Origin: Actinomycetota bacterium
GTDB taxonomy: Bacteria; Actinomycetota; Actinomycetes; S36-B12; UBA5976
Reading direction: 5' to 3'
Assembly: GCA_026392515.1 (NCBI GenBank)
Contig: JAPLBY010000010.1
Span: forward strand, 1 to 57,025
DNA: 57,025 bases
Part shown: piece by piece, positions 15,755 to 25,596 of the stretch
Layout: the number at the start of each line of letters is the position of its first letter
Numbering within the stretch: position 1 is the first letter of the stretch
The notes under the pieces: model-generated
What the model saw: only the letters and a program-made list of their open reading frames with translations
Told to the model about the DNA's origin: nothing
Databases searched by the model: none
Translations under genes and position numbers: made by a program

Positions 15755-17914
15755 ATGACTGATACTTCCCAATCAGCCCCTGTGGCTACTGCGCTACCTA
15801 GCGATCGATTCCTCGATCGCGAGCTATCTTGGCTTGCATTCAACCAACGTGTTTTGGAGTTGGCGCAGGATCAAGATATGGAACTTCTTGAGCGCGTTAA
15901 GTATCTTTCGATTTTCGCCAGCAACCTAGATGAGTTCTTTATGGTTCGTGTGGCTGGACTTAAGCGACGACTAGCCACCGGTATGGCCAAGAAAACAATT
16001 TCTGGCATGCTTCCAACCGAAGTTCATAATGCCGTACTTGCTGAAAGTTATGCCGCAATGAAACAGGCTTCCAAAGCTTTTAATGACTCAGTGCTTCCCG
16101 CGCTAGTTGCCAGTGGAATTGAAATCTTGCGTTGGGAAGAGTTAACCGCAGATGAACGCAAAGATATGTCCAATCTGTTTGATGAGCAAGTGTTCCCAGT
16201 ACTTACTCCCCTTGCGGTAGATCCATCACACCCATTCCCATACATTTCTGGTCTGTCTCTTAACTTGGCTGTTGTGGTCAAGAATCCTGGTGCTGGAAAC
16301 GAACTATTTGCCCGCGTTAAGGTTCCACCATCATTACCAAGATTCATTGAAGTTTCACGTCAAAGATTTGTTCCACTCGAAGATGTGATCGCTGGACACT
16401 TGGACAAACTATTTCCTGGCATGGAAGTTATGCAGACTCATGCATTCCGTGTAACTCGTAACGAAGAACTTGATGTTGAAGAAGACGACGCCGAAAACTT
16501 GCTGCAAGCCCTTGAGCGTGAACTTATGCGACGACGATTTGGACCTGCAGTTCGCCTAGAAGTAGAAAACTCGATCGACTCTCACGTCCTAGACCTGATT
16601 GTCAGCGAACTTGGCGTTAGCCAAAATGAAGTTTTCCGTTTAAGTGGACCACTTGATCACGAGTCCTTTTTAGAATTTACTCGTTTGGATAGAGAAGACT
16701 TAAAGGCTCCAGTATTCGTAGCCCGAACCAGCACAGCTCTCGCTGAGGTTGAAAGTTCCTCAGCGCCAGACATCTTGGATGTCATGCGTCACCGCGAAGT
16801 TTTGCTGCATCATCCGTACGATTCATTTTCAACCAGCATGCAGCTGTTCCTCGAGCAAGCGTCGAATGATCCCAACGTCTTAGCCATCAAGCAAACCTTG
16901 TACCGAACCTCTGGTGACTCACCTATCGTGGATGCACTAATCAATGCAGCCGAAATGGGTAAGCAAGTTTTAGCAGTTGTTGAAATCAAAGCCAGATTCG
17001 ATGAACAAAACAACATCGACTGGTCTCGAAAGCTTGAAGAAGCGGGCGTGCACGTTGTTTATGGAATCGTCGGTCTAAAAACTCACGCCAAACTTTGTTT
17101 AGTAGTTCGTAATGATGGCGGCAAACTTAATCGTTATGTCCACATTGGAACTGGAAACTACAATCCAAAGACTGCTCGCCATTACGAGGATTACGGCCTG
17201 TTAACTACCGATCCAAAAATCGGTGACGATGTAGCCAGCTTGTTCAATCACTTAAGTGGCTACGGTGTTCAAGGCGAGTACAACCGATTGATCGTTGCAC
17301 CAAAGGGCCTCCGCACTGGCTTGGTTTCGAGGATTGAACGCGAAATTGACCATGTTAAAGCTGGCAAACAAGGCCACATCCGCTTTAAGTGCAACTCAAT
17401 TGTTGATGAAACCATCATTGATGCGCTTTATCGAGCTTCCCAAGCAGGAGTAAAGGTCGACATCTTGGTGCGCGGAATTTGTTCATTGCGACCAGGCGTC
17501 GAAGGCTATTCCGAAAACATCAAGGTTCGAAGCGTCTTAGGTAGATTCCTTGAACACAGTCGGGTTTATGACTTTGCCAACGGTGGCGATCAAGAAACTT
17601 GGATCGGCTCCCCTGACCTAATGCACCGGAATCTTGATCGACGCGTTGAAGCTCTTGTTCGACTTGGTGCTGCAGATGCAGAGACCGTGGTTGAGGTTAT
17701 TGATTTAGGAATGTCTGATATCACTGCGTCTTGGCACCTGCAGGCTGATGGCGGCTGGATCAGACACCATGAAGACGAAAATGGTGAACCGTTGATCAAT
17801 TACCAAGAGTTACTGATCAATCGTCATCCTGTTGCGCGTTCGGCTGCCGATGTTCCTACGCCGCGAAGGCTGGATACTTTGCTAAACAAGGTTGGACTCT
17901 TTGGCAGCCACTGA
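15755..17914 (+). CDS. ppk: Polyphosphate kinase 1
   Basis: 719 residues, full length for Ppk1. It makes inorganic polyphosphate reversibly from ATP. Seen: the N-terminal [19 protein letters not shown], the middle domain, then the two phospholipase-D-like C domains with [14 protein letters not shown] (the phospho-accepting His region) and [13 protein letters not shown]. The ATG at 15755 follows AGGAG only distantly. The MutT1-type gene overlaps its 3' end, as in other actinobacteria. A possible PHO box lies upstream. Confidence 0.95.
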   Translation: MTDTSQSAPVATALPSDRFLDRELSWLAFNQRVLELAQDQDMELLERVKYLSIFASNLDEFFMVRVAGLKRRLATGMAKKTISGMLPTEVHNAVLAESYAAMKQASKAFNDSVLPALVASGIEILRWEELTADERKDMSNLFDEQVFPVLTPLAVDPSHPFPYISGLSLNLAVVVKNPGAGNELFARVKVPPSLPRFIEVSRQRFVPLEDVIAGHLDKLFPGMEVMQTHAFRVTRNEELDVEEDDAENLLQALERELMRRRFGPAVRLEVENSIDSHVLDLIVSELGVSQNEVFRLSGPLDHESFLEFTRLDREDLKAPVFVARTSTALAEVESSSAPDILDVMRHREVLLHHPYDSFSTSMQLFLEQASNDPNVLAIKQTLYRTSGDSPIVDALINAAEMGKQVLAVVEIKARFDEQNNIDWSRKLEEAGVHVVYGIVGLKTHAKLCLVVRNDGGKLNRYVHIGTGNYNPKTARHYEDYGLLTTDPKIGDDVASLFNHLSGYGVQGEYNRLIVAPKGLRTGLVSRIEREIDHVKAGKQGHIRFKCNSIVDETIIDALYRASQAGVKVDILVRGICSLRPGVEGYSENIKVRSVLGRFLEHSRVYDFANGGDQETWIGSPDLMHRNLDRRVEALVRLGAADAETVVEVIDLGMSDITASWHLQADGGWIRHHEDENGEPLINYQELLINRHPVARSAADVPTPRRLDTLLNKVGLFGSH

Positions 17915-18821
17915 CAAAATCATTGCCGCCGGAGCTGTTGTCACTAGGCCTGGCGCAAAAGGTACTGAGTATTTGCTCGTCCATCGTGGCTACCGCGAGG
18001 ATTGGACTTTTCCTAAGGGAAAAGTTGATCCTGGCGAGCATGTATTAACAGCAGCTGTTCGAGAGGTTCGCGAAGAAACCGGTTTTGCAGTTCAACTTGG
18101 AATTCCCTTGCCGACCCAGACTTACAAAGTCGAAGGAAAACTAAAGGATTCTCATTACTGGTTTGGCAACCTGTTGGCTGGTGAATTCGTTGCAAACGAC
18201 GAAGTCAATGAAATCGCCTGGCTGACTTTCGATGACGCAGCAAAAAAACTTACTTATGAACACGATGTTGACGTTTTGAAAGCTGCTGCGGCTGCCAAGG
18301 CAACAACTCCAATGGTCGTGCTTCGTCACACCCAATCTGTAAAGCGCGCAGAGTGGGCAATAAGTGCTGAGAGCCTCCATGAACCGGATGCTTACCGCCC
18401 GCTGACTTCAGTTGGAAGAATTCAAGCTGGGATGTTATCTAGCGCACTGGCTGCTTACGGAATTTCCGAACTGCACTCCTCTGACTCAGTTAGATGCCGT
18501 GACACTGTTGGCCCATACGCAACTGCTCGAAGTTTAGCTATCACTTTAGAACCTTCACTTAGCGAAGAGCAGCACTTGGACTCTCCAGAGAATGCCAGTA
18601 AACGTGCCCGTGAACTTGCTGCAATAGAAAAGCCGTTCGTTTTGTGCACGCATCGCCCAGTATTACCAACTGTGATGGAAGCCTTAACAAACTTGTTCGT
18701 ACTGGAGACCGAAGTAAAGAAAGCGTTCGACCCTGCCCTAACACCAGGCTCGATGGTTGTTTACCATCGGGATTTGTCGGATCTTACAAAGATTGTCGCA
18801 GTCGAAAGACATATGCATTAA
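17892..18821 (+). CDS. mutT1: NUDIX hydrolase / histidine phosphatase fusion (MutT1 type)
   Basis: 309 residues. The N-terminal NUDIX domain has a complete Nudix box ([20 protein letters not shown] then TG). The C-terminal half is a histidine phosphatase (phosphoglycerate mutase-like) with the catalytic [11 protein letters not shown] and a late TLFCTH-like LCTHRPVLP. Mycobacterial MutT1 has the same layout and hydrolyses 8-oxo-(d)GTP and diadenosine polyphosphates. It starts at TTG 17892, overlapping ppk by 23 bases; a second in-frame TTG at 17901 gives [11 protein letters not shown] and is equally plausible. Confidence 0.85.
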   Translation: MDSLAATDKIIAAGAVVTRPGAKGTEYLLVHRGYREDWTFPKGKVDPGEHVLTAAVREVREETGFAVQLGIPLPTQTYKVEGKLKDSHYWFGNLLAGEFVANDEVNEIAWLTFDDAAKKLTYEHDVDVLKAAAAAKATTPMVVLRHTQSVKRAEWAISAESLHEPDAYRPLTSVGRIQAGMLSSALAAYGISELHSSDSVRCRDTVGPYATARSLAITLEPSLSEEQHLDSPENASKRARELAAIEKPFVLCTHRPVLPTVMEALTNLFVLETEVKKAFDPALTPGSMVVYHRDLSDLTKIVAVERHMH

Positions 18822-18925
18822 TTAGTGACTCATGGTTCAATTACGCACCTGCTAGGGTCTAAATCAGAGCCAATTTTTCGACTTCGCCCACCATCCAGAG
18901 AGTTAGATTCCAGGTTTCCTTACCA
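18822..18925 (+). promoter_or_regulatory. Promoter / 5' leader of the EamA transporter gene
   Basis: 104-base gap between the mutT1-type stop and the EamA ATG. TAGGGT near 18853 could be a -10, leaving a leader of roughly 65 bases. No riboswitch-like pattern or small ORF was recognised. Confidence 0.3.
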
Positions 18926-19900
18926 ATGTCTAAACATAAAAAAGCCCACGAGAAAAATGCCAAGTTGGGCTATTCCCTATATTTGGCAGCGGCAACCTGT
19001 TGGGCTTTAAACGGCACAGTATCCAAAGTTGTTCTTTTAGAAATTGGTGATCCGTTACGTGTTTCACAATTTCGCGGAACCGGCGCCGCAATCATTTTGA
19101 CCATCTTCGTGGCGCTTACAAATCGAAAAGCATTTCGAATTAAGCCAAAAGAAGCACTGCTTTTAGCTGGATACGGCATCATCGGCGTAGCAATGTGCCA
19201 ATGGTTCTACTTCGAATCCATTTCTCGCATGCCAATCACGATCAGCTTACTCATTGAATTTATGGCGCCAATCTTTGTTGTGCTTTACGCACGCTTTGTT
19301 ATGCATGTATCGGTAAGAAACACAGTTTGGCTTGGGCTTGCGCTAGCCGTTGTGGGATTGGCTCTTGTCGCTCAAGTGTGGAATGGCTTCACGCTCGACA
19401 AAGTTGGCGTTCTTTTCGCAATCGCGTCGATGACCACTCTGGTGTTTATGTACTTACTCGGGGACAAAGCGAGTCAGGGCCGCGATCCAGTCTCACTACT
19501 TATGTGGGCATTTATCTTTGCTTCAATATTCTTCGCGGTACTTCGTCCTTGGGGCAGTTTCCCGTGGGATTCACTGCAAGCTCAGGTGACACCGTTTGAA
19601 GGCGGAACTGATGTCTATCCGATTTGGCCATTCTTTGCATTTATGGTTGTGATCGGAACTTTGGTGCCATACGTATTGGTAATCAACTCAATCAGGCACA
19701 TCGGTGGTCCAGGTGCAAGCATCATGGGAATGACCGAACCTCCAATTGCTGCAATCGCTGCTTGGATCGTTCTCGGCGAAATCTTTGTTGTAGTTCAGAT
19801 ACTCGGTGGCGTAATCATGTTGATAGGAATCATCGTGGCGCAACGAGCTAGAGAGCAAAAGGCACATGAACCATTACCTGATTTTGAGGAAGTTAAGTAA
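18926..19900 (+). CDS. EamA/DMT-superfamily permease
   Basis: 324 residues, ten hydrophobic segments in two EamA repeats; the second repeat ends GMTEPPIAAIAAWIVLGEIF, the signature of the family. Members export or import amino acids and other metabolites. It ends directly against the stop of the convergent YczE-like gene with no spare base. It may serve the adjacent amino-acid/amine catabolic genes, but the substrate cannot be told from sequence. The N-terminus is basic (MSKHKKAHEKNAK), cytoplasmic. Confidence 0.87.
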   Translation: MSKHKKAHEKNAKLGYSLYLAAATCWALNGTVSKVVLLEIGDPLRVSQFRGTGAAIILTIFVALTNRKAFRIKPKEALLLAGYGIIGVAMCQWFYFESISRMPITISLLIEFMAPIFVVLYARFVMHVSVRNTVWLGLALAVVGLALVAQVWNGFTLDKVGVLFAIASMTTLVFMYLLGDKASQGRDPVSLLMWAFIFASIFFAVLRPWGSFPWDSLQAQVTPFEGGTDVYPIWPFFAFMVVIGTLVPYVLVINSIRHIGGPGASIMGMTEPPIAAIAAWIVLGEIFVVVQILGGVIMLIGIIVAQRAREQKAHEPLPDFEEVK

Positions 19901-20572
19901 CTAGGAAGTTTGTGGACTTATTCGCTCAACCAGTCCAAAGGCAATTGCCACACTCTGTCCGATCAGTAACGCAAATAGCAACGTACCGATGCCGACTACT
20001 CCACCAAGTAACCAACCAATGGTTAAAACAACAACTTCAATTCCAGTTCTAACTCGGCCAACCCGAACTCCAGTTTTTTCATTCAAACCAGTCATTAATC
20101 CATCGCGTGGACCAGGTCCAACATTGCAGGTTATGTAAAGCGCACTGGCAATTCCAGTCAGCAGGATTCCCAAGAGCACCTGAATCGATTGGGCAACAAC
20201 GTTTTCAGGAGACGGCAAGATTGGAATCATCACATCAATTGCAACGGCAATAACCAAGATGTTCATTACTGTGCCCAGGCCTGGTTTGCGCTTTAGTGGG
20301 ATCCAAAGCAACAACACAACTACCGAAGTTAAGAAAGTAGTTTGACCGATAGTCATACCTAATGTTTTTGCTAATCCATCAGCAAGTACTGTCCACGGAG
20401 ATTGACCAAGGCTGGCATCAATAAGTAGTGCCTCACCTGTTCCAAATAGCCAGAGACCCAAAAACAAAACTAAGAAAGTTTTCGGGGACACTTTCCAATT
20501 TGATTCCCCGGCTGACCAAGAGGTTTTTGGAACAGTTAAAGCTGGTCTTAACCATTGCCCAAATGATGCCAT
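19901..20572 (-). CDS. YczE/YitT-like integral membrane protein (tandem copy 2)
   Basis: 223 residues, about five transmembrane segments. Recognised by GTGEALLIDASLGQSPWTVLADG and NVGPGPRDGLMTGLNEKTG. It is a clear paralogue of the next gene (same length, about half the residues alike by eye, motif for motif). Family function is unknown. Last gene of a minus-strand run ALDH - FAD oxidoreductase - YczE - YczE with spacers of 3-11 bases. The two copies differ in the conserved segment TCNVGPGPRDG versus PSNLGPGPRDG. Confidence 0.82.
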   Translation of the reverse strand: MASFGQWLRPALTVPKTSWSAGESNWKVSPKTFLVLFLGLWLFGTGEALLIDASLGQSPWTVLADGLAKTLGMTIGQTTFLTSVVVLLLWIPLKRKPGLGTVMNILVIAVAIDVMIPILPSPENVVAQSIQVLLGILLTGIASALYITCNVGPGPRDGLMTGLNEKTGVRVGRVRTGIEVVVLTIGWLLGGVVGIGTLLFALLIGQSVAIAFGLVERISPQTS

Positions 20573-20575
20573 CAG

Positions 20576-21247
20576 CTACGCCGCTGGCTTACTGACTCGG
20601 CTCACAATTCCAAAGAAAATTGCAACGACTTCACCAACTAGGACAGTTACGAGAACTGTGCCAAGGCCAACCGAACCGCCTAGCAACCAGCCTGCAAGCA
20701 GGAAGACGGCTTCAATTACAAAACGAACTCGGCCAATTGGGATTCCAGTTCGGTAATGCAAACCAGTCATCAATCCATCACGTGGACCTGGCCCTAAGTT
20801 GCTTGGGATATAAAAAGCGCTGCCGAGTCCAATTACCAAAATTCCGATGATTACCATCACAACTGAAACTGCATAGCTGTTTGGGCTTGGGAAGAATGGC
20901 ATCATCACATCTATTGCCACTGACACAAAAATGATGTTTAAAACAGTCCCGATTCCAACTTTGTTCTTTAGCGGAATCCACAAAAACATAACGCCGATTG
21001 AAATGTAAAAACTCGTCCAGCCAATGGTGTCGCCAGTGATGTTTTGGATTCCCTGTGCCAGCACCGTTCCAGGCGATTGACCTATATCAGCTTTGATCAG
21101 GATTGCTTCACCCGTGCCATAAAGCCAGTTGCCCAACATCAAATAGAAAAAGGTTTTTGGTTTTGCTTTCCACATTGATCCCGATGCACTCCACGAAGTT
21201 GTGGGTACGGTCCGTGATGGCTTTAACCACTGGCTCAGGGCAGACAT
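20576..21247 (-). CDS. YczE/YitT-like integral membrane protein (tandem copy 1)
   Basis: 223 residues, paralogue of the preceding gene, with GTGEAILIKADIGQSPGTVLAQG and SNLGPGPRDGLMTGLHYRTG. The N-terminal soluble stretch QWLKP.RTVPTTSWS is shared by both copies and precedes the first helix. The pair arose by tandem duplication and has diverged substantially, so each copy is probably kept for a purpose, perhaps a heteromeric membrane complex. It follows the FAD oxidoreductase by 5 bases in the same operon. Confidence 0.82.
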   Translation of the reverse strand: MSALSQWLKPSRTVPTTSWSASGSMWKAKPKTFFYLMLGNWLYGTGEAILIKADIGQSPGTVLAQGIQNITGDTIGWTSFYISIGVMFLWIPLKNKVGIGTVLNIIFVSVAIDVMMPFFPSPNSYAVSVVMVIIGILVIGLGSAFYIPSNLGPGPRDGLMTGLHYRTGIPIGRVRFVIEAVFLLAGWLLGGSVGLGTVLVTVLVGEVVAIFFGIVSRVSKPAA

Positions 21248-21252
21248 GAGAA

Positions 21253-22419
21253 TTAGACGATGTTCTTTTCGGGGCGAAGTTCGCCACCAGATGAGAAGCG
21301 ATCGTTGCTAAGTGGCGTGATGTCTACAAACGGAGTTTTGCCAAGGTACATATCGCGCAAGATTTCACCAATCGCCGGGCCTTGCAAGAAGCCATGGCCA
21401 CTAAATCCGGTTGCGTACAGGAATCGAGAAACGCCTTCCCACTCACCCATAATTGCGTTGTGGTCCGGTGCTAGGTCATACAAACCAGCCCATCCACTTG
21501 CTGCGCCAAGTTCAAGTAGGCGTGGTGCGCGAACTTCAGCCAGCTCACCAATTTTTTCTAAGAAGTTTGGATCGCGACGAAGGTCCCATGAATACTCGAC
21601 AGTTTTGTCCGAGAAACCCATAAGCATTGCGTTGCCTTCACGGTGCCAATAAAGCGATGTTGAATAATCGATTGTCATTGGCATGTTTTCAGGAACGTCA
21701 TCGAAATCCGCAGTCAACGGTTCGGTGATCAACAGTTCACGACGAAGTGGCTGAACTGGAATTTCTAAACCAACCATGGCACCGATAGTTGGTGACCAAG
21801 CACCAGCACAGTTGATAACTGTTTTGGTTTTAACTTTTCCAGCAGAAGTTGTGACGCTAACGATCTGGCCATCAACAACTTCAATGTCAGTTGCTTCAGT
21901 CTGAGTCATCACAATCGCGCCATGCTTACGTGCGCCAGATGCGTAACCAAGAACGACTGATTCTGGTGTGCAGTAACCATCATTAGGAGTAAATGAAGCT
22001 GCAAGAATTCCATCTATTTCAAGTAACGGATTTAATTCCTTGGCTTCTTGCGGAGTGAGCATTCGAGATTCCACTCCAGCCGCAATGTGTAGCGCTGTTG
22101 ATTTCTCGAATAACTCGACATCTTCTGGAGTTGAAAGCGCGAACATGTAGCCCGGACGGTGAAGATCAATTTCCTGGCCTGGGCGATTTGGAAAATCTGC
22201 CAACAGATCAAGAGAGCGAGCGCCCATTGCGATGTTCAACTCATCAGAGAAGTTGGCGCGTACGCCACCAGCAGCTTTTGAGGTTGAGCCACTCGCTAGC
22301 TCATTCTTCTCAACTAGAAGCACGCTAACGCCCGCCTCAGCCAAGTGGAAGGCGGTGGAAGCGCCCATGACGCCGCCGCCGACGACAACTACATCTACTT
22401 CGTTCGGAAGATCAGCCAT
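21253..22419 (-). CDS. FAD-dependent amino acid / sarcosine-type oxidoreductase (DAO family)
   Basis: 388 residues from ATG 22419 (MADLPNEVDVVVVGGG). The frame is open upstream to 22503, but that stretch overlaps the ALDH and reads unlike the family. Seen: the N-terminal FAD fold VVVVGGGVMGASTAFHLAEAG, ASGSTSKAAGGVRANFSDE as in sarcosine oxidase beta-type proteins, and a C-terminal GFSGHGFLQGPAIGEIL. The reaction would be oxidation of an amino acid or N-methyl amine to an oxoacid or aldehyde. It lies directly after an aldehyde dehydrogenase and opposite a ThDP decarboxylase. Confidence 0.85.
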   Translation of the reverse strand: MADLPNEVDVVVVGGGVMGASTAFHLAEAGVSVLLVEKNELASGSTSKAAGGVRANFSDELNIAMGARSLDLLADFPNRPGQEIDLHRPGYMFALSTPEDVELFEKSTALHIAAGVESRMLTPQEAKELNPLLEIDGILAASFTPNDGYCTPESVVLGYASGARKHGAIVMTQTEATDIEVVDGQIVSVTTSAGKVKTKTVINCAGAWSPTIGAMVGLEIPVQPLRRELLITEPLTADFDDVPENMPMTIDYSTSLYWHREGNAMLMGFSDKTVEYSWDLRRDPNFLEKIGELAEVRAPRLLELGAASGWAGLYDLAPDHNAIMGEWEGVSRFLYATGFSGHGFLQGPAIGEILRDMYLGKTPFVDITPLSNDRFSSGGELRPEKNIV

Positions 22420-22430
22420 GAACGAATTTC

Positions 22431-23927
22431 CTAGATCTTGAAGTCTGGGTTGTGAGGCACTTCTTCGTTGTCCATCTGAGCTTTCTGAAGCTTGCCAGAC
22501 CAATCCCAGTTAAGTGACTGCCAACGAGTGAATACATCAAGCACCCAGATACCGGACTGACGCGAGCCATTGCCGCTCTTGCCGTTACCACCAAATGGAA
22601 GGTGCGCTTCGGCACCGGATGTTGAGTTATTGATTGAAAGCATGCCTGCTGAAATTCCCTCGCGGAAAGTCCAAACTGACTTTGGATCGCTGGTGTAAAT
22701 CGCGGCTGAAAGACCGAAGCCATGATCGTTGCCAAGTTCGATTGCTTCTTCAATTGTTGAGAAGCGACCAACAGTTACAAGTGGGCCAAAGGTTTCAGTG
22801 TTGTAAAGCGCATCTTCCTTCTTGACGCCAGCAACAATTGTTGGGTGCACGAATACGCCAGCTTCAGGATCTCCGACGAAACCTTCGCGTGGATTGTCTT
22901 TTGTGATTCGACCAATTCCAGTTGAACCAAGCACGGTGTGATGAGGCTGAATCAACTTCAAGTTCTCTTCATGAGTTGCAAGATACTTCTCAGCGATCAT
23001 TGGACCGAATAGTACGTCTTCCATTGGGTCGCCAACCTTTGAGCTAGCAACCTTGTCGGCATACATCTTTAGGAACTTGTCGTAAACCGAATCGTGGATC
23101 CACAAAGTTCCAAGTGAAGTACAGCGCTGACCTGCAGTGCCGAAGCCTGCGAACAATGCGCCGTCAAGAGCTAGATCTAGATCTGCATCCGGCATGATGA
23201 TCATCGGATTCTTGCCACCGAGTTCTAAGCATGCGCTCTGAATGTATTCGCCAACCTTGGCACCAATTAGACGGCCAACTTCAGTTGAACCAGTGAAGCC
23301 AACTTTGTTGATGGTTCCTTCATCTAGGCCCTTAACCATTCCCTCAAAGGTTTCTTTACCTTCTGCGACAACAGTGATCAAAACATCTTTCGGTACGCCT
23401 GCAGCGTGGAAGATTGCAGTCATTGCTTCGGCAACTGCAGGGGTGTATTCGGAAGGCTTCCATACAACTGAGTTACCAGTTAGCAGAGCCGGAATGATGT
23501 ACCAAGATGGCACAGCAGCTGGGAAGTTTCCAGCCGTAATGATTAATGCAGTACCAACTGGCATGCGGAAAGTGAATAAGTTCTTGTTTGGCATTTCACT
23601 TGGAACGGTTTGACCGTATAGACGGCGGCCTTCACCAAGGAAGAAGTCACAGGTATCAATTACTTCTTGCACATCGCCAAGTGCTTCGCGGTAAACCTTG
23701 CCCATTTCGCGGGTTACCAGCTTGGAAAGGGCTTCCTTATTGTTCTCGAACAACCGACCAGCGTTTGCGATTACTCGGCCACGAGCTGGCGCTGGCATTT
23801 TTGCCCATGCCTTCTGGGCTGCCTTGGCACGACGAGCTGCATCTGCAATCTCATCAGGAGTAGCAAGTTTGGTCTCGACGACTACGTCGCTCAAGTTGGT
23901 TGGATTTAGAGATTTGAAGGTGGACAC
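22431..23927 (-). CDS. NAD(P)-dependent aldehyde dehydrogenase
   Basis: 498 residues, full length. Seen: TAGNFPAAVPSWY, the Rossmann GFTGSTEVGR, catalytic Glu in CLELGGKNPMII and the catalytic Cys in AGFGTAGQRCTSLG. The C-terminus RWQSLNWDWSGKLQKAQMD is shared with an actinobacterial subgroup of unknown substrate. The start is GTG at 23927, behind AAAGAGG. It heads the operon with the FAD oxidoreductase and two YczE-like proteins. Likely oxidises the aldehyde made by the divergent ThDP enzyme. Confidence 0.9.
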   Translation of the reverse strand: MSTFKSLNPTNLSDVVVETKLATPDEIADAARRAKAAQKAWAKMPAPARGRVIANAGRLFENNKEALSKLVTREMGKVYREALGDVQEVIDTCDFFLGEGRRLYGQTVPSEMPNKNLFTFRMPVGTALIITAGNFPAAVPSWYIIPALLTGNSVVWKPSEYTPAVAEAMTAIFHAAGVPKDVLITVVAEGKETFEGMVKGLDEGTINKVGFTGSTEVGRLIGAKVGEYIQSACLELGGKNPMIIMPDADLDLALDGALFAGFGTAGQRCTSLGTLWIHDSVYDKFLKMYADKVASSKVGDPMEDVLFGPMIAEKYLATHEENLKLIQPHHTVLGSTGIGRITKDNPREGFVGDPEAGVFVHPTIVAGVKKEDALYNTETFGPLVTVGRFSTIEEAIELGNDHGFGLSAAIYTSDPKSVWTFREGISAGMLSINNSTSGAEAHLPFGGNGKSGNGSRQSGIWVLDVFTRWQSLNWDWSGKLQKAQMDNEEVPHNPDFKI

Positions 23928-23962
23928 CCGGGGCCTCTTTCATTGACGATAAAGTGATTTAC
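23928..23962. promoter_or_regulatory. 35-bp divergent promoter between ALDH operon and ThDP decarboxylase
   Basis: Plus strand: TAAAGT at 23950-23955, 7 bases before the ATG at 23963, predicts a leaderless mRNA for the ThDP enzyme. Minus strand: TATCGT on the same few bases, then a short leader with AAAGAGG before the GTG at 23927. The two -10 elements overlap, so the two directions should compete or be co-regulated. Confidence 0.5.
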
Positions 23963-25594
23963 ATGTCTAACAATGCCAGTTCGAACCACCAAACTGTAGC
24001 CGGGGTAATCCTGGATTTACTCTGGGAAGCCGGGGTAAAAACTACTTTTGGAATCCCTGGTGTGCACAACCTGGCGTTCTGGGACGCACTGGGTCCAAAT
24101 CGCCCTGCCATTGTTGGAGTTCGTCATGAACAGACCACTGCATACGCCGCTGACGGCGTAGCCCGCACTACTGGATCCCTAGGTGTGGCATTGACCACAA
24201 CTGGTCCAGGAGCTGCAAATACCCTTGGCGCATTTGGTGAGGCCGCTATCAGTGGGTCACCTGTTTTTGTGATTTCTTCTGAGGCACCGATTGGTAAGCG
24301 TTCCAAAGATGGCGCTCGTGGCTTACTTCACGAAATGGATGATCAAGCTGCGATGTTTGCTCCCCTAGCCAAAAAACTTGCTGGCATATCTATGGCAGTC
24401 AGTGTTACTGATGGCGAGACTGCAGTTGATGTTGCTGCCGAAATGATTCGCGATTTACTTCGCGCTCCAGTCGGTGCTGGATACCTAGGAATTCCAGCTG
24501 ATGTTTTAGGTCAGCAGTTCACTGGTACAAAACCAAAACTTGAAATCGGTCAAGAAATTATTGAAATTGATATTGCGGCAGCAAAAGCAGCACTCGATGG
24601 CGCCAGCAAGATTGTGATTTGGGCTGGCGGTGGCGCAGTCAATTCTTCTGATTCAATCTCCGCGCTTGCAGCACATTGGAATGCGCCGATCTTAACTTCA
24701 TTTGCTGGTCGCGGAATCGCTGCCGATTCAGCACACACTTTGGTTGCACCAATTCATGAACCGGAAACTGAAGCAGTATTAGCCGAAGCTGATGCACTTG
24801 TTGTTTTCGGTAGCCAACTAGATGGCATGAACACTAAGAACTGGGCAATCGCGTGGCCTAAAACCATTGTGTTGGTTGATGTTGATCCAACAAAAACTAT
24901 GCGCAATGTTGATCCAACTGCTGTTGTAATGAACAACAACATCGATGGTGTAGCAGCGGCATTTGTATCCGGAACATCAACTCGCAGTCCATGGGTTGAT
25001 GTTGCGTCTGTAAACAAGACAGTTCGCGATCGACTTCGAGTTGGCGAAAAGTCCAAGCGTGGAATTGCACTTGTTGAAGCAATCGAAAAGCATTGGCCAG
25101 CTGATGGCGCAATCGTTTGCGACATGTCAGTTTCTGGTTACTGGACTGGTGTTTATGCAGAACAACCGCGACCACGACGCATCGTTTATCCAGTTGGTTG
25201 GGGAACTCTAGGTTTTGGTTTGCCAGCAGCAATTGGACCAGCAGCAATTGGTCAGCGCACTCTTGCAGTTTGTGGTGACGGTGGCGTGGCTTTTGCTCTT
25301 GGTGAGCTGGCAACTATCGTGCAGGAAAATCTGCCTTACACACTATTAATCGTTGATGACGGTGGCTACGGAATGTTGCGTTACGACCAGCAAGTTATGG
25401 GTCATCCAGAACGCGGTGTGGATTTAGTTTCACCTGACTGGGCAATCCTGGCGCAATCATTTGGCCTTTCATTTACTGAAACCACAATTGAAGATTTAGG
25501 CGATGCTTTGGATCTCAAGCAACCAGGAATCATTTTGATTCGCGAAACTTTGTATCCACCAAAGAGCACTAGTCCTCGTTGGGGCGAAAAGTAA
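23963..25594 (+). CDS. Thiamine-diphosphate-dependent 2-oxoacid decarboxylase / acetolactate synthase-like enzyme
   Basis: 543 residues from ATG 23963; a GTG at 23954 is also in frame but the TAAAGT -10 favours 23963. Seen: the N-terminal ThDP PYR domain with the catalytic Glu in GVRHEQTTAYAADG, the central domain, and the C-terminal ThDP motif VCGDGGVAFALGELAT ... VDDGGYGMLRYDQ. Residues unlike true acetolactate synthase suggest a decarboxylase of a specialised 2-oxoacid, as in the arginine oxidase/transaminase route. Divergent from an ALDH and an FAD oxidase, which would act after and before it. Confidence 0.82.
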   Translation: MSNNASSNHQTVAGVILDLLWEAGVKTTFGIPGVHNLAFWDALGPNRPAIVGVRHEQTTAYAADGVARTTGSLGVALTTTGPGAANTLGAFGEAAISGSPVFVISSEAPIGKRSKDGARGLLHEMDDQAAMFAPLAKKLAGISMAVSVTDGETAVDVAAEMIRDLLRAPVGAGYLGIPADVLGQQFTGTKPKLEIGQEIIEIDIAAAKAALDGASKIVIWAGGGAVNSSDSISALAAHWNAPILTSFAGRGIAADSAHTLVAPIHEPETEAVLAEADALVVFGSQLDGMNTKNWAIAWPKTIVLVDVDPTKTMRNVDPTAVVMNNNIDGVAAAFVSGTSTRSPWVDVASVNKTVRDRLRVGEKSKRGIALVEAIEKHWPADGAIVCDMSVSGYWTGVYAEQPRPRRIVYPVGWGTLGFGLPAAIGPAAIGQRTLAVCGDGGVAFALGELATIVQENLPYTLLIVDDGGYGMLRYDQQVMGHPERGVDLVSPDWAILAQSFGLSFTETTIEDLGDALDLKQPGIILIRETLYPPKSTSPRWGEK

Positions 25595-25596
25595 AT

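Noticed and set aside
22420-22503. Longer N-terminus of the FAD oxidoreductase
   Set aside because: It lies within the ALDH 3' end and is not flavoprotein-like; the Rossmann fold begins right after ATG 22419.
21253-23927. Proline catabolism (PutA-like) assignment of FAD oxidoreductase plus ALDH
   Set aside because: The FAD protein is of the DAO/sarcosine-oxidase type and not a proline dehydrogenase barrel, and the ALDH is not specifically of the P5C type by visible motifs.
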